This document shows, piece after piece, positions 12,401 through 27,800 of a stretch of 64,000 nt of DNA. Both the position numbers and the translations under genes were made by a program. The notes under the pieces were generated by a model that worked only from the letters and a program-made list of their open reading frames with translations, was not told the origin of the DNA and searched no databases. The DNA comes from Cottoperca gobio. Lineage: Eukaryota > Chordata > Actinopteri > Perciformes > Bovichtidae. Location of the stretch: positions 15,488,835-15,552,834 of the forward strand of contig NC_041370.1 in assembly GCF_900634415.1 (NCBI RefSeq), read 5' to 3'. The stretch's first letter is position 1. The number at the start of each line of letters is the position of its first letter.

Positions 12401-15400
12401 TTCCTTGTTCATTTCCTCTTTGCTTTCTTCATCTTTTCCCTGCTCTTTCTTTTTTGTCTTCCTCTCCTGGTCGCCCTTCTTCTTTCTTGACAGCTCCAGT
12501 TAATTTAATGTCAGCTCTGCCAGCTCGCCTCATCACTGTGAGACAAACAGACCTGAGCACAGCTTGAGAGCGAGAGACTCAAGGAAGGAAAAGAGAATAG
12601 GCACCAACAGAAAGAGAAAAGTAAGAATGGAAAATAACTACATTGAAACAAGTAAAACAAATAAATGAATTCATCAATAAATGGATAACAAAGTTAAAAA
12701 CCAAACTGTCTGACTGTCACAACTGATACACCAGAGTTTGCACCCAGCTCTCCCACAATCCTTTGCCTTTTACAGTAGAGGCAATTACAATTTCACAGGT
12801 TGAAATTAAAATCCCCTGTGGTATGTGTGTGTATGTATTTCTGTGTGTGTGTGCATGTGTGTACTCCATGAGATAGAGCAGGCTGTCAAAGTGATTTCAA
12901 GCTGTTTATAGCCTAAGCTCACAAAATGGATCCTCATGCAGCAAAAGAGGAAAAAAAATCTAAATCTCCTCTCCCCCTTTTCTTTAAAAAAGAAAACTAA
13001 TTCCTTGAATATTAATTGCCTGGCTTGACGATCGGCTTATTTGTTTGTGATGAGGCTGCAAAAGAAAAGCACCCATAATCCCTGTCTTTTTCTCTGCCTC
13101 TCTCTCATGCTGTCTACTGTCTGCATTAATCTCTCTCTTTGCCCCGTTCCTTTGCTCTATCTTCTGTCATTCTCTTTCGTGGAGCACATTAGTCATTTGT
13201 AGATCTTTTCTTAGGTAAAAAAGAGGAGCATCTTAGAGTTGGTGTAGCAGTGTCATCTAATATCTAAGTTCTAATATCTAATTTCTGGTCATGCTTTATT
13301 TACATCCCTCAAGATTTATGGCCCACGTCAGGTTTCATTTTCAAGCCCCAGAGTGTAGCTTGATTTATTCCCATTATAATGGTATCTCCACTTTCCAGTT
13401 CCTCTCTCAGATTCCTTACGGCATACTGTGTAGTCTACAAGCGCTATATAATCTCTCTCAGCGTTTGTATCAGTCATCAGCGTTTATAGGGTATCAACCT
13501 TTATTCATCCGGGGAAAGTCAAATGAGCACACTGAGCTTTTATTACAGCAACACTCTGAACTGCAGAGTGCGGACACTTTCTCCTGATGTCTACTGAAGG
13601 CTCAAGGGCACTTAAACTGTGGCTAGTGAAGGAGGGAAAAGCACGGAGACGGGAACGAGATCTAAACTCATATTTGACTCGACAATTGGATTACTTTGCT
13701 CGTAGTGACTTGAAAGAGACCGACCACTCTGCTACCTGTGGAAAGGTTGAAACTCCATTAGATATGCTGAAAGTAAGCTTTTAGTTGTTTAGTATTGCAA
13801 TGCCCCACGTTGTGTTTCTTGCTTGTAAAGATTTCAAAATTCAAAACAGTATCCATGTCACAGCTACTGTAACACCTCAGTGTTGGCCATGCTTTCATAC
13901 CCATCACATTTAAAGATGATCTGATTCTCTTTAGATATTGAATTTGAACCTGGCCCTTTTGTTCTGACTTGGAGTGCAGTATTTATAGTTAAGACTTGAC
14001 ACTAATGACAACTGACAACTTGACTTGGTTTTCTGTATTCAAGCTTTAGACCTCAAGATTTATCTTAAAACCTGAGTTCAGGGTGTGTGAGTGCTGCTGA
14101 ATGGAGGTTATGACTTTGCCTGGAACATTGAGTCTGAGGCATATAGTTGCATTACTAACATATTTTTTGGCTCGCTTAATTTGTGCGAATTGGACCTTTG
14201 GTTTACTTTTGAACATCTTTAACACAACCATAGCCAAAAAACAGTCCATGGATTTGTTCGCTCACTGACATTTGCCTTAACAACATGTCCTCCTCCATGT
14301 GTGCGGGGTGTGTCTGCGTTATGTATGTGTGATAGATCAGATTTACCAGGAACTCAAACTGATTCACTTATTTTCTTCCTGGTCTCCTTTTTGCTCCTGT
14401 CTCTGTACAATAGGGGAGTGGTGGTGATGGTGGTATGCAACGTGGGCGGAAAAAGCAAATTTTTCACTCAAGTGTGTTTCAAACATTTCTAACTGAGTGA
14501 AGTGAATCTTCATTTCCACTTGACTTTGCATACATTCATGCCACCTCTAACTTTCACTTCACATCGCATCTGAATGCAAGCAACCCATTCTGACAACTTG
14601 TAGTGCAACTGCAGGACAGCATTCACACTGTTACAGCTGATCTGACAAACTGAACCTGTTTCAAGCTCTGCTACAGAGCAAACAGGTTGTTTCTCTGCAT
14701 GGGCAGAAAAAAAAAGTGGGGAGCAGCCAATATAAATCCTGCAGCACCTGGGAGCAGAGTGATTACAGATTGCTTCGAGCAGGGAGCGGAAATTGCTGCT
14801 GCTCCTCTCCACTTACTTACCTCTCTCTGCTTTACACTGACATGGGACTTGAGCACGGTTGACTAGGTCACACCTCTGGCACGGCTCTCCCCATTCATCT
14901 ACATTTTTTAAAGCTGTCCTCCGGAACCAGTTTAAGCCCTCTTGTCTAACCTGTAGGGCTCTTTAGCAGAGTGGATGTCACAACGGTGAAATCAGGGAAG
15001 TCCCATTGAAGGACTTCTCTCTCTTTTTCCGGCTGTCTATGGTGGTATACGGATAGATGATTATTTCAAAAAGCCGTTTTCCCATAGACTCCAGTGTCAA
15101 CCAAAGAGCGTGTGGAGAAAAACTCTACATTTTGGAAAATTGCCAATGGCGACGTGTGTCAGTCTTTCAGTTGTTGTCATCTAGATAAACTCATACCGCC
15201 TGTTGACTGCAAGGTTTTACTGACAGCCCTGATGTACTTTTTAAGTGAGTAGCACTTTGAGAAATCATGCTCTCCGGTCTGATCATTTATTTTCACCATC
15301 TGCTACACCAGTCTCACCCATGGGACCTCTAATGTAGTAACGGCGACTAAATGCATTGGCAAGCCAATCAGAATTTTTTTTGCACTTCTTTGGTGCAAAA

Positions 15401-15849
15401 TCCCACAGTTCCAACGATGTTAGTGCCTACAATCCCTGCAGAAACATAATCTAAACTCTCCCAGAAGGTTTGGTAGCCTCCAGACAAAAACCCAAACTGC
15501 ATCAAGTAATATAGCATCTCCAAATGTTAAGAGAGTGATTGTGATTTCCAGTGATTGTGGTAAATGAGTTTTTGTAGGGTGTTAATGTATAAATCCAGCT
15601 GAGCGGGGCTCACACTTTGCAGAGCACAGGCTCATGGAAAACATATTTTACCCAGCATGGACTGCTGTAGAAAACAGTCTTTATATCCCCCCCCCTCTCT
15701 ATCTCTCTCTTTCTCTTTCCCTCTCTCTTTCTCTTTTCTCCATAGTTGAGTAATATCGTTAAATATTAATCTAATATTAGATGCTGGACGATTAGTAACA
15801 GCACATTTTGCTGACCTGTGCTTTCTGCTTTCATGCTCCATGCAGTACG

Positions 15850-15854
<5 letters not shown>
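9496..15854. other. Long non-coding stretch
   Basis: No exon I would defend. It contains a T-run near 10787-10799, a short TG run near 10553-10570, (CA)n at 11878-11902, and pyrimidine-rich tracts near 12355-12490 and 15685-15745. Open frames at 13291-13784 have no recognisable domain. The block 14870-15480 may be a further diverged interspersed repeat, judging by its texture, but I cannot prove it. Confidence 0.35.
11878..11902. repeat. (CA)n microsatellite, about 12 units
   Basis: Perfect CA run. Confidence 0.9.

Positions 15855-15884
<30 letters not shown>
15855..15884. repeat. (TG)n microsatellite, about 15 units
   Basis: Perfect TG run. Confidence 0.9.
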
Positions 15885-15887
<3 letters not shown>

Positions 15888-16250
15888 GATGCTCAGTAGT
15901 TTTAAGGGCATTAAAGTGTGAAAGCGTTTCTAAATTGCTCTTAAATTGCTCTAGGGAGGGGTTAGGTGTATATATGCCCCGCAGGGCTAATGGAGGGAGC
16001 GTCACTCTTCCATGTAGAAGAAGAAACTGCAGTCATAGGTATACACAAACTGCATTCTGCATGTATACGCACAAATGAAAGGGCGCACGCATCGCTCTCC
16101 CCATCGTCTCAGCCAGACTGATAATCCTCCTGTGATCATCTTTCCCTTTTCGCCCTCCTCCTCCTCTTGCCCTCCTCTTTTTGATACTCATAACTTCATT
16201 CTTCCTCTCCTTCTCTCTTCCTCTCATCGGTATGAAAGAGGAGAACTTGA

Positions 16251-16298
<48 letters not shown>

Positions 16299-17661
16299 CT
16301 CCCTCTTTCTCATTGCTCCCCCCCCCACTCTTTCTTTATCTGTCTCCCTACCCAGTCAGGTTTAATCCTGTTAGTCACGGTAGATATATGGGGTCCTGCT
16401 CACTCTGTTTGACTCTCTTCCAGAGAGACATTCCCCAGAGAGACCCTATGGATTCAGTTACACACACACAGCGCACTTAAGCGCACACTCCTGCAGAGAA
16501 ACACGCGTTTACACGTAGTACAAGCACACATATGCATACATTGGATATAGCCACTTTCACTATTGTGAATGACTGGATCAAAAAAAGTTTAAAGTGAGTG
16601 TTTCATGAAATACTGGAGAAACTGGTGACTCCATTTAAAATACCTTGTAAAGTATATTATGCGCTGCATTATGCTGCTTTAAACAACATATCCATATACT
16701 TTGGCTGTGTCTTTGATGCATGAAATGAAACACTTACCCAGTAACCATCAATGTGACCACAATCTCACAGAGTTGTGAAATTATCTTAAGTATATATCTG
16801 TTTCCATTTTTATTACTTTTAAATCATTTTATTTGCAATATTCTCTGGTCAGGGATTCTTTTTTCCATCCTGCCTCTTCTCTTTATTCTCTTTTTACATG
16901 TGTCACTGGTATCCACCACATGAAGGCATTGATTTTATTTGATGTCTGATTTTCTAAGTGTAGTGATATTGTACAGTTTTCTTTAAAGTATGTACTCTAT
17001 GAATGCACATATAGAAAAAAGAAGATAAAAATCAAGAGGAAGACTGACACCAAATAAGATGTTTAATTCAAACTCTGAAACGGCAGAGGAGATCCCGCAA
17101 TAGATTGCTGTTTTCATGTCAGCCCACTGAATTGTTAAGTTTACTCCCTTATTCCCTGAGATAACTGCACCGTACCAGATCATTAAACCTAGATTTCTCT
17201 AGTGTGTTAGTGTTCTGCTGTGAGAGGTTTCAAATATGTGCCTTTGCCGTTCCTGTCCTTTATATACAAGTAAAGCGGTGGAGAAGGTTTTAGGTGGTCA
17301 TGTCATTAACATGCCTCAACGAGATTGTTCTGATCTTGTAGATAGTAAAATAATAAGAAACAATTCTACAATATGTATTTGGAGCCTGACAGTATGCAGA
17401 CCTCCTTTGTGCCTTGCTGAGAGTATTGTTTGTCTTGCACCTGAGTATATTTTTGCCTGTATGTGCGCACACTTGGTCCCTCTTCATGTCATTAACACCC
17501 AAACTTTGAAATGCCTGTGAACAATGTTTAGTAGATGATGTAACATATTTTCAAAGTTTTGACATGAAAAGGTTCAGTCTATTTGGTGGTTTTCATTTCA
17601 TTCTCCATTTTTTCAGCAGGGGGCAGTTATCTGCCTGTGGATCAACAGCAGAGCTCTGCGT
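15885..17661. other. Non-coding spacer with a pyrimidine-rich tract
   Basis: Contains a C/T-rich block (about 16140-16350) with a perfect (CT)n core at 16257-16294. Nothing else is recognisable. Confidence 0.45.
16257..16294. repeat. (CT)n microsatellite in a polypyrimidine tract
   Basis: About 19 CT units inside a longer C/T-rich block. Confidence 0.9.
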
Positions 17662-17687
17662 TTGTGTGTGTGTGTGTGTGTGCGTGT

Positions 17688-17774
<87 letters not shown>
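17662..17774. repeat. (TG)n microsatellite, about 56 units
   Basis: Long TG run with a CG and a GG interruption near its left end. Confidence 0.95.
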
Positions 17775-17775
<1 letters not shown>

Positions 17776-18288
17776 ACATGGGCCCTATTCTGATTCAGGC
17801 CTTGTCTGTGGGCCCCCCTCTCATTTTAATTAAAGAGCAGATGCACCACCCCTGCCCCGTCTGCCATCCTCTTTTGTATGTGTGAGTGCGCGTGTGTGCA
17901 TTTGTGTTGTTCCGACCCAGCGTGACCTCGCCATGTGCCAGTTTTAAGCCATATTGTACCCAGGACCGTAGTGTCATCCGTATGGAAGACGAATTAGTAG
18001 GCAGGAGGGAGAAAGGGAGGAAGTCTACACAGCCACTTCTTTAAATACTGTATGTTAAAGGAGAAGCAGATAGGAAGACAGAGGGACTCACACACACATA
18101 TTCATATGTACACACACATACGTGGATTGTACAGCATGTTTGTATCATGGTATAGATTTAAAAAATATCTGCATGATATTGACCTACATTACAGATAAAG
18201 TTGTTTATTATCATTAATAACAACAGGCTCTTACGGGAAATCTTTCAGTTATCCACTCAGAGCACACATTTTTTTCCTGCAGGTTAAA

Positions 18289-18292
<4 letters not shown>
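17775..18292. other. Non-coding spacer
   Basis: No gene or classified repeat seen. Confidence 0.4.
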
Positions 18293-18377
<85 letters not shown>

Positions 18378-18389
18378 GTTTGTGTGTGT
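18293..18389. repeat. (TG)n microsatellite, about 48 units
   Basis: TG run with two TT interruptions near its right end. Confidence 0.95.
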
Positions 18390-18575
18390 ATCAGAGAGAG
18401 ACAGAGACCAGGCTGTGTACAAATATAGACAGTGTGAGCGCTACAGTAATTCTTAGCAGTTGCTTCATATTGCATCAGTTGACAATCAACAGATGGAGTC
18501 AGCTAAATACCAACTAATAATTGTGGTGATGAATGAGTTAGCTACTGGACACAAACACACAAAAACAGACTTTTA

Positions 18576-18578
<3 letters not shown>

Positions 18579-18654
<76 letters not shown>
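18579..18654. repeat. (TG)n microsatellite, about 38 units
   Basis: Perfect TG run. Confidence 0.95.
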
Positions 18655-18660
<6 letters not shown>

Positions 18661-18834
18661 AAGTTTTAGGGGAATGTATATCCATCCATCCATCAATCCA
18701 TATTACATGTTATGTATTTTCTCTCTGCCAGCCATTAGTTTTTGAGAAACACTTTCAAGCACATATTGGTGAAAGAAAAATGTTGGTGCTAGAAGATAGG
18801 ACAAGGGTTAGACAAAAAAAAGAAGAAGAATAAC

Positions 18835-18960
18835 CCTCTAGCGACCATAAATAACCGTACCAAATTTCATGACATTTTAGCCAGTACGGCCATCTTGCTC
18901 TGGACCAAATTGGTAGATGAATGAACAGACAGTCCAAATGACATTTCCTAATAGGAGGAC
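18835..18960. repeat. Possible fragment of a fish interspersed repeat
   Basis: The wording ACCAAATTTCATGACATTTTAGCC ... CTTGCTCTGGACCAAATTGGT resembles a repeat family I remember from percomorph introns. Its CCAAATTTCATG phrase is the complement of the CATGAAATTTG wording typical of the family at 8735-9495. Termini are not visible. Confidence 0.25.
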
Positions 18961-19354
18961 ACAAAAGTACTAAAATACAAAGAAAACTACAGATTCAAAT
19001 ACGTTTTTCTTGCAGTGATTGTAAGATCTGGTTGTCTCTGACAAGTTTACATTAAACATTAAACTACTTTTATTGCCCTTAAAAACAAGTGGCATTTTCA
19101 TTGTGACTGTGATGAAAACAACAATGCACTGCCTTACAAATGCTCTTAAGGAAGCTGTTTGGCAAACAAAATAACTTTAGTAGGAAATCTCAGTGTGCAC
19201 GCACAATAAGTCAAGGTTCTCTCTACTTGCTCTACTGCCTCTATTCATCCTGTATTTCAATGTTTCATCTGTCTCTTGCCAGGAACATAATGGTGAACAT
19301 TTTGTTTTTGTTAGTTTTGTAACAAATAGAATGAATGGCGTAAGTAGCGGCTGT
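18961..19354. other. Non-coding spacer
   Basis: Nothing recognisable. Confidence 0.4.
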
Positions 19355-19381
19355 TGTGTGTGTGTGTGTGTGTGTGTGTGA
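19355..19381. repeat. (TG)n microsatellite, about 13 units
   Basis: Perfect TG run, opposite in orientation to the CA array starting at 19533. Confidence 0.9.
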
Positions 19382-19532
19382 GCAAATATGTGCTTTTGTG
19401 TATTACTTGAGGGAGAGATTGAAACCTTGTTGTATGATGTAACATAATTGCAATTGAAATGTTGTTTTGGTACATAAAGCCCTTTTCCAAACGTGCTGTA
19501 TTATACCTACAATCTCTCCTACCTTTCTCTCT

Positions 19533-19563
19533 AACACACGCACACACACACACACACACGCAC

Positions 19564-19645
<82 letters not shown>
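19533..19645. repeat. (CA)n microsatellite, about 56 units
   Basis: CA run with three CG interruptions in its left third, then uninterrupted. Confidence 0.95.
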
Positions 19646-19648
<3 letters not shown>

Positions 19649-20184
19649 TTAAGGCACAGGGCCCGTGTTGCTACCCAGAGATTTGGCAAGTCACTCAACC
19701 CAGGATCTATGTGTATGTGTGTGTGTTGCCAGGGCATTACAACATCTTTAATTCCTCAGCCAACCAGATCACAATACCGAATGTTGCTCTAGTTTTTTTC
19801 TCCAACATACGGAGGATGTAACATAGCAAAAACAAAATATATAAAAGCATTCATTAATCTTGGAAGGAGGGGAAAATATTCTATTCCATTCTTTGAAAAC
19901 TTCTTAGAAAACTTGCATTTGGTGATGTAAAGAGAATCAATGCACAACAAAATTATTATTTAATAAAATATATAATGAAACCTGTGATATCTCTCTCTCT
20001 CACACATCATATACTTACGCACAAACTCAGATGTACATATGCTTAGCCCTCTCTGCTCCTTTCAGCTCTCTCCTATGGATCTTTTGATGCCTACCATGTT
20101 TTGGATCAATAGACTGACTTTCTTCCCTGTTGAATTGTACAAAGATCTGTTGTCGAAACAAGGCCCTTGGCAGGTCTGCCGGGA
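19646..20184. other. Non-coding spacer
   Basis: No gene or classified repeat seen. Confidence 0.4.

Positions 20185-20263
<79 letters not shown>
20185..20263. repeat. (CA)n microsatellite, about 39 units
   Basis: Perfect CA run. Confidence 0.95.
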
Positions 20264-20266
<3 letters not shown>

Positions 20267-21287
20267 CAGATGCTGACTGGAGACTACACTGTGATATATT
20301 GACGAGGTAGGATTCTGCTGAATGAACCCTGACCTCCTGAAAACCAATATGACTGGCAGATTGACCTGGGGGGAAGTGATCTGATTGGCAGATTCAATTC
20401 GAATTTTGATTTATTGACATTCTTTCTTCTGTGTATATAATGTGTGTGTGTTCAGGAAAATTCAGATAATCAACCTGCTGCTCTTCTCTCAGATTAAATG
20501 CCTCTTTAAATTGTCAGCTTTACTGAAAATGAAGGAAATCTTATTTGTGATTTCCCCCCCCCCTAAATAACACCAGGTCCACTTTATGGGCCTTGCTATG
20601 ATGAAGCTTGCTTTGTGCTGTTTCATCAATTTCATAAACCTTAGGGAAAAATACTCATGTGCCATATATAAAGGTTTGATATGACTTATAAGCTATATTA
20701 CAAGGGCATGGATGCTGCAAAGTATGTGTGTGCAGAGTAATAGAAAACAAGCTTTAGCTGAGATTTATAGTCCTGAAATTGAAATCTCTCTTCCACCTGT
20801 TGAACAACACTGGTCAACGTTGTATGTTTGTGTGCACACTTTCACCAGTTGTTGATAAAGTGACCGCACAGTAAGAATAAAATGCAATGCTTTGGCCATA
20901 GACCTCCATCAGGCACCACACTCACTGTATGAAACATTAACCCTTTTATAGGCCACTGAAGCCACAGCTTTCAAGACCCAATAAAAAAAAAGTCACACCT
21001 CAATCAAGACCTAAGGCAATTATGTCATCAATAATTGATTAAAAAATAGATGAAATGACTCAAACAGTGTATTTTAAGATCCATAAAAGACAGTACATTA
21101 AGTGAAAACATCTGTCTCGGTGTAGGTAAACCACTTGCAGTTTTTAATGTTTTACATGCAGTATTTTACAGCAATATTGATTTGCCTCGTAGTGACACAT
21201 GACAACAATGTTTTTATGCATGATCTAAGCTGATTAGGTTGAAATAATAGCATAGATGTTGATGTCCTTAGCTAAAAAAGTGATACA
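20264..21287. other. Non-coding spacer
   Basis: Includes a poly(C) run near 20554-20564. No coding signal. Confidence 0.4.
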
Positions 21288-21295
21288 CACGTTGG

Positions 21296-21726
21296 TTTGG
21301 CTCGGTATGGTTTAAAGCCAGTGCCAATATCAGTACCCTTAAAGTGATACCAAGAGAGTACTTCACTCTATACCTCTTTTTCGGCTTCATTTGATAAACA
21401 AACATTTCGTTCAAATTATTACAACATTCATTACATAACTGTATAAAACTATAGAATTAGGTATTATCTGCCAACTCTGTGAAATACACTGCGATCGACT
21501 TCACCACACCGCAGACTGTATGGGTTGTTGCCGAGCTGCTGCTGTAGGCCAATGAAAAGTCGCAATAAATCGAATAATTCTTGCGGGGATTGGCTGCGAG
21601 CAAAACCTTTTTTTCTTCTAGATCTAGTTACAAACAGGATCAAAAGGAGGTGTCATTTGACTGGAGAGGTTTTTGATACAACTTGGTACTGAGTTTTTAG
21701 GTATCAAGTGCCAATACCCAGCCCTA
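21296..21726. mobile_element. hAT-type MITE with 8-bp target-site duplication
   Basis: The element is flanked by identical 8-mers CACGTTGG (21288-21295 and 21727-21734). Its left end reads TTTGGCTCGGTATGGT and the reverse complement of its right end reads TAGGGCTGGGTATTGG; 11 of 16 positions agree. A duplication of 8 bp and ends of the (T/C)AGGGCTGGG kind are hallmarks of hAT transposons. At 431 bp and without a transposase frame, this is a non-autonomous copy. The GGTA(C/T)-rich subterminal text (GTACCC, GATACC) is typical of such fish elements. Confidence 0.75.
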
Positions 21727-22016
21727 CACGTTGGCACATCTACATGTAATTGTGTTTTCATGTGTTGCCAATATATTTAACACCATAAGCAATTATATTA
21801 CATGTATATTTATGTATCATGGTCATTTCTCCAATCCTCCTTCTGCACAGCGAGGCTCCTTGTGAAACCCACTCGGTATTATCTGTTTTCTGTATTTACT
21901 AGAGGGTAAGAGACACGGCCCAACTCACAGCATGATACCTTTGATAAATAATTAGAATCCAAGGATTTAGGAAAGTAGCTGGAAGAAATAGCTATTTTAG
22001 AACCTTCTACCCATCT

Positions 22017-24354
<2,338 letters not shown>

Positions 24355-24465
24355 TAAATGACATTAATAAAAAGCTAAAAAAACATAGTTGCACTTGATC
24401 TGAGCAATAATAACCCAGGAGACAGAGCAAAGCAATTAGAAAGGAGGACCGAGGGAACTGAGCTC
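24355..24465. promoter_or_regulatory. Duplicated non-coding element, copy A
   Basis: Aligned without gaps to copy B (offset 407), positions 24388-24438 match 24795-24845 at 41 of 51 bases, and the similarity extends on both sides. The copy contains GTTGCACTTG, a GAGCAATAAT stretch and GAGCAAAGCAATTA; CAATTA is a homeodomain-type core. There is no reading frame in common, so selection on protein is unlikely. A regulatory role is inference. Confidence 0.45.
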
Positions 24466-24761
24466 CATTTTACCAGGAAGATTTTGGGACCTTCCACAAT
24501 CTCACTTAGTTGCAGAATTAATCTATGCTCTCTGACCAATGACTGTCAAACTCTCAAAAGGCATTTTGCTTGGTTAAAGCAAGTAAACAAGAAAAAAAAT
24601 ACTTCAAAGTGTTTTGGATGTCAAATGTGTTGAAGACATGAAAGCCCTGCATATGAAAGATATTGTGTCCTGCTAATGCCAAGACCACTCTCACATTTAC
24701 ATAGGGGTAGGTGATCAAATTTGATCTCCTGCCTGAGAAACCTCAAAGCAGTTGTTTTTGA
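24466..24761. other. Spacer between the two duplicated elements
   Basis: About 300 bp that do not obviously align with the sequence after copy B. No gene or simple repeat. Confidence 0.4.
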
Positions 24762-24870
24762 AAATGATTTTCATGAAAAGCCGTGAAAAACAGTGTTGCA
24801 CTTGTTTAGAGTAATGATGACCCTGCAGGCAGAGCAGAGCAATTAAAGGAGAGTCCAGGGGAGAGATGAG
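24762..24870. promoter_or_regulatory. Duplicated non-coding element, copy B
   Basis: Second copy of the 24355-24465 segment, in the same orientation. Shared blocks include GTTGCACTTG (24795-24804), GACCC, GGCAGAGCA and GAGCAATTAAAGGAG near 24838-24851. A diverged tandem copy this collinear suggests an old local duplication under constraint, or an uncatalogued low-copy repeat. Confidence 0.45.
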
Positions 24871-27800
24871 AACTATTAAAAGCCACAGAGGACTTTCCCC
24901 CCCCCCCACTCTCTCCCTCTCTCGGCCGAGGCTCGCAATGCTATACGCTGATGAAAAACATTGCTGGAAATACTGAAAAATCACTAATTACAGAGCGAGG
25001 GGGGTTATGGGGGAGGGATGGAGGGGAGAGAGATGAAGATCCCCTGTGCTTCAGAGACATTTCCTGTCCAATTTAATATGTTGCATCAGTTAGTTTTGAT
25101 CTGCTGTTTCTTGCATAAAATTGTACATTTTTACATCAAGTCACGATTCCAGAGGGTTTGCTGATTGAACCCGGTCCAAGTCCAGTAAACTGGGAGTGAA
25201 ACAGGAAACTTGGCAAGGATGTGACTGTGGAGGATGTTCTCAAAATGCCTCATTGTCACTGAGATAATGACCATGGGTGCTATGTCTTCTGTGAGCTAAT
25301 GTCTAATTATTATTAATCACTGAATTTCTTGCGGCTGAGAAAAAATACTAATTGATAATTTTATGTGACATAAACTGATTTTTTTTTCCTGGTTTGTCTG
25401 CGAAAAGAGAGAAGGGAGAGACTGAGTTGGGTTCCACAAGAAACATGAGACTCATTTTATTATGGGGAATCTTTTTAGTGCCGTTAAAAAAATGATCTGA
25501 TGTGATTTCCCCTTTATTCTGATTTGTATTAGCTGGTAACACCACAAATAACTGCACTGCTACTGCGTCTTTGATGTTAAACAGCCTTTGACGTGACATG
25601 TTTCTGCTACAAAGAGAAAGTCTACCAACAGCGGTATGATATCACACAGATATGTGACTTTTGTATTACTTACAAATTCGAATCAAAGACATCTTCTGCT
25701 GAATATAGCGACCATATGTCACATTCTGTGGTGCTACAGGATGTGTCATCTCAAACCTCTGATTATTTTCTTTCTCCCACTGAAAATCTGATTTTTGCAT
25801 TTCGCTCACAATTACGTGGGTCACATACGGATTGATGTCATGCACAAATTATAGTGCACAACCTTTTTCGTAGGTATAACTACTAACAATGTATGACAAC
25901 AGCCTGCTACAGGATACCCTGTGCAAACTAACAAGAAATAAAATTGCTTTTAGTCGTCAGTCAACTGAAACAAATTGGGCCAAATAGCCTAGCAGATGCT
26001 CCCAACAATGTTTTTGCTGGGATTTACAGCGCTTCCTGTCCCAGCTGAGTTTGCACTGAAAGCTGTGACCAGGATTGTTTCCAGGTGGAGAATGACCATT
26101 CCCTCTAACATGCAAAGGACAAACCCAGGTTTCACAGGTCAGTGTGGTTAGTTCAGAAAGCTACAGAGACTCATTCTAAATTGCCTGTGTTAGAAAGGTT
26201 AACTCAACAGGGTCAAACATCAGCACTATTTAAAATGTCACTGATAGGATGAGGACACATTCCTAGAGTGTGTGTGTTGGTGTCTTTGTGTGAGTGTCTG
26301 TTGGGTCAGGAGCAACCATGGCAGTGGTAGAGAAGAGCTATCATGGCCTGGCCTTAAAGTCGCGTTTAATTGGTGTATTCCCTCAAGTAAATAAAAAAGA
26401 TGACATTTTCTCTTGGTGCCTGGACTGGAATGTTAAAAACCAACGGGCCGAGGTCCCTGAAATGTCAAGAAGGAATAATTTCCATCGCATACTCTGCCAG
26501 CTTTTGTACCTTGCCCCTGCTCTGCTCTGGGAGACTCAGAAAGGTCATCTGCACGTTTGACTCATTTCATGTCAACATTTGGCTGAGAATCAATGGCTGC
26601 TTTTCGTGATCAAAGATAAGTAGGCCACATCTAGATTTTGTCCTGTGCCTGGCGCAGAGTACTTCTGTACTTGATACAGTGATACATTAAAGCTTAGATG
26701 TCGGATTTCTACCTCCTTCTTGCATCATCCATGGTTAGGTGTTTCTATCACACACGCTCACAAACACACGTAAATACACTCACACACACACACACACAGA
26801 CTGAAAGCCCCCCTGGCACAGTAAACAACTTTAAGCACCCTGGAAAACAAACAGATAAAAGCACGCCTTTGACATGAAAACATGACAATTTCCCTCTAAG
26901 AGCCTCTCAGAAAAATAAAATCCTGAGAGAGAGAAAAAGGCTTTACTGACAAGAACAGAAATCATTGACTAAATCCATGTTATTTATCATCTGGCATAGC
27001 TCTGTGGCCGGCTTTAGGCCAATACGCCATGAATTACCTGCTGCAACATCAAAACACTCTCATGCAACCATTCAGTCATTCTAGGCCTCAAAGCGTCTTA
27101 ACAGAAGCAGCATATTTGTCCATTGGCTTGTAATGAAATGATTTCAACAACCAAGAAATGTTCAAAGTGTTTTCTTTCCCTCTCCCCCTTCGCCTCTGTC
27201 TCTCTCTGTGTTTAATAACACGTTAGATAATGCTAATCAAATCCAGACTGATCAGGTCTGATGCATTCACTGACAAGGGTTTGTCAGCACTGTTTTCTCT
27301 CTAAAAGGGACTTAGAATTCATAATAGTATAGAAACACCTCTCCCCCTAAACCCTTCCTTGTTTTAGGATTTATGATTTATGGTTATGTAGGCTGAAGCA
27401 TAAAGTGGAGGCTTTCTCAACCTTTGATGTCAGCGTTGTGGAGGTTGATAATCTATGTGGATTGCAGAATACCTCTTTTGTAATAATGTGCACACTCGAA
27501 CACCTTACCAAATACAAGAGGTATTTTTACATCATAGCTGAATAGCCGGTGTAGCCCATGGTGTGATAGACTCATCAACAAAATGTATTTAGCCACTGCA
27601 CAATAACATGTGTTGGTGTTGATGGAAATTTCAGAGGAATAAACAAGAGATTAAAGAAAAAAGAGCGATCATAAAATTCAATTGTCTCATTGCACCTTGC
27701 AGCAGATTCATTTTATATTGAACACAGCCAGAAAACATTTGTAGAGGATTTTTAGAGACAGACAGGAACAAAAAAAAAACTGATTGGAAAACACAACCAA

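Noticed and set aside
13291..13784. Two adjacent open frames (98 and 65 codons)
   Set aside because: Different frames, no domain features, and no acceptor or donor arrangement that joins them sensibly.
14950..15230. TAGGGCT (14955) and CAGCCCTG (15221) as possible hAT ends
   Set aside because: The flanking 8-mers do not match and the termini beyond the first seven bases do not pair.
17564..20347. Many open frames of Cys-Val or His-Thr repeats
   Set aside because: (TG)n and (CA)n read as CV or HT dipeptides; the same applies at every long CA/TG array in the window.
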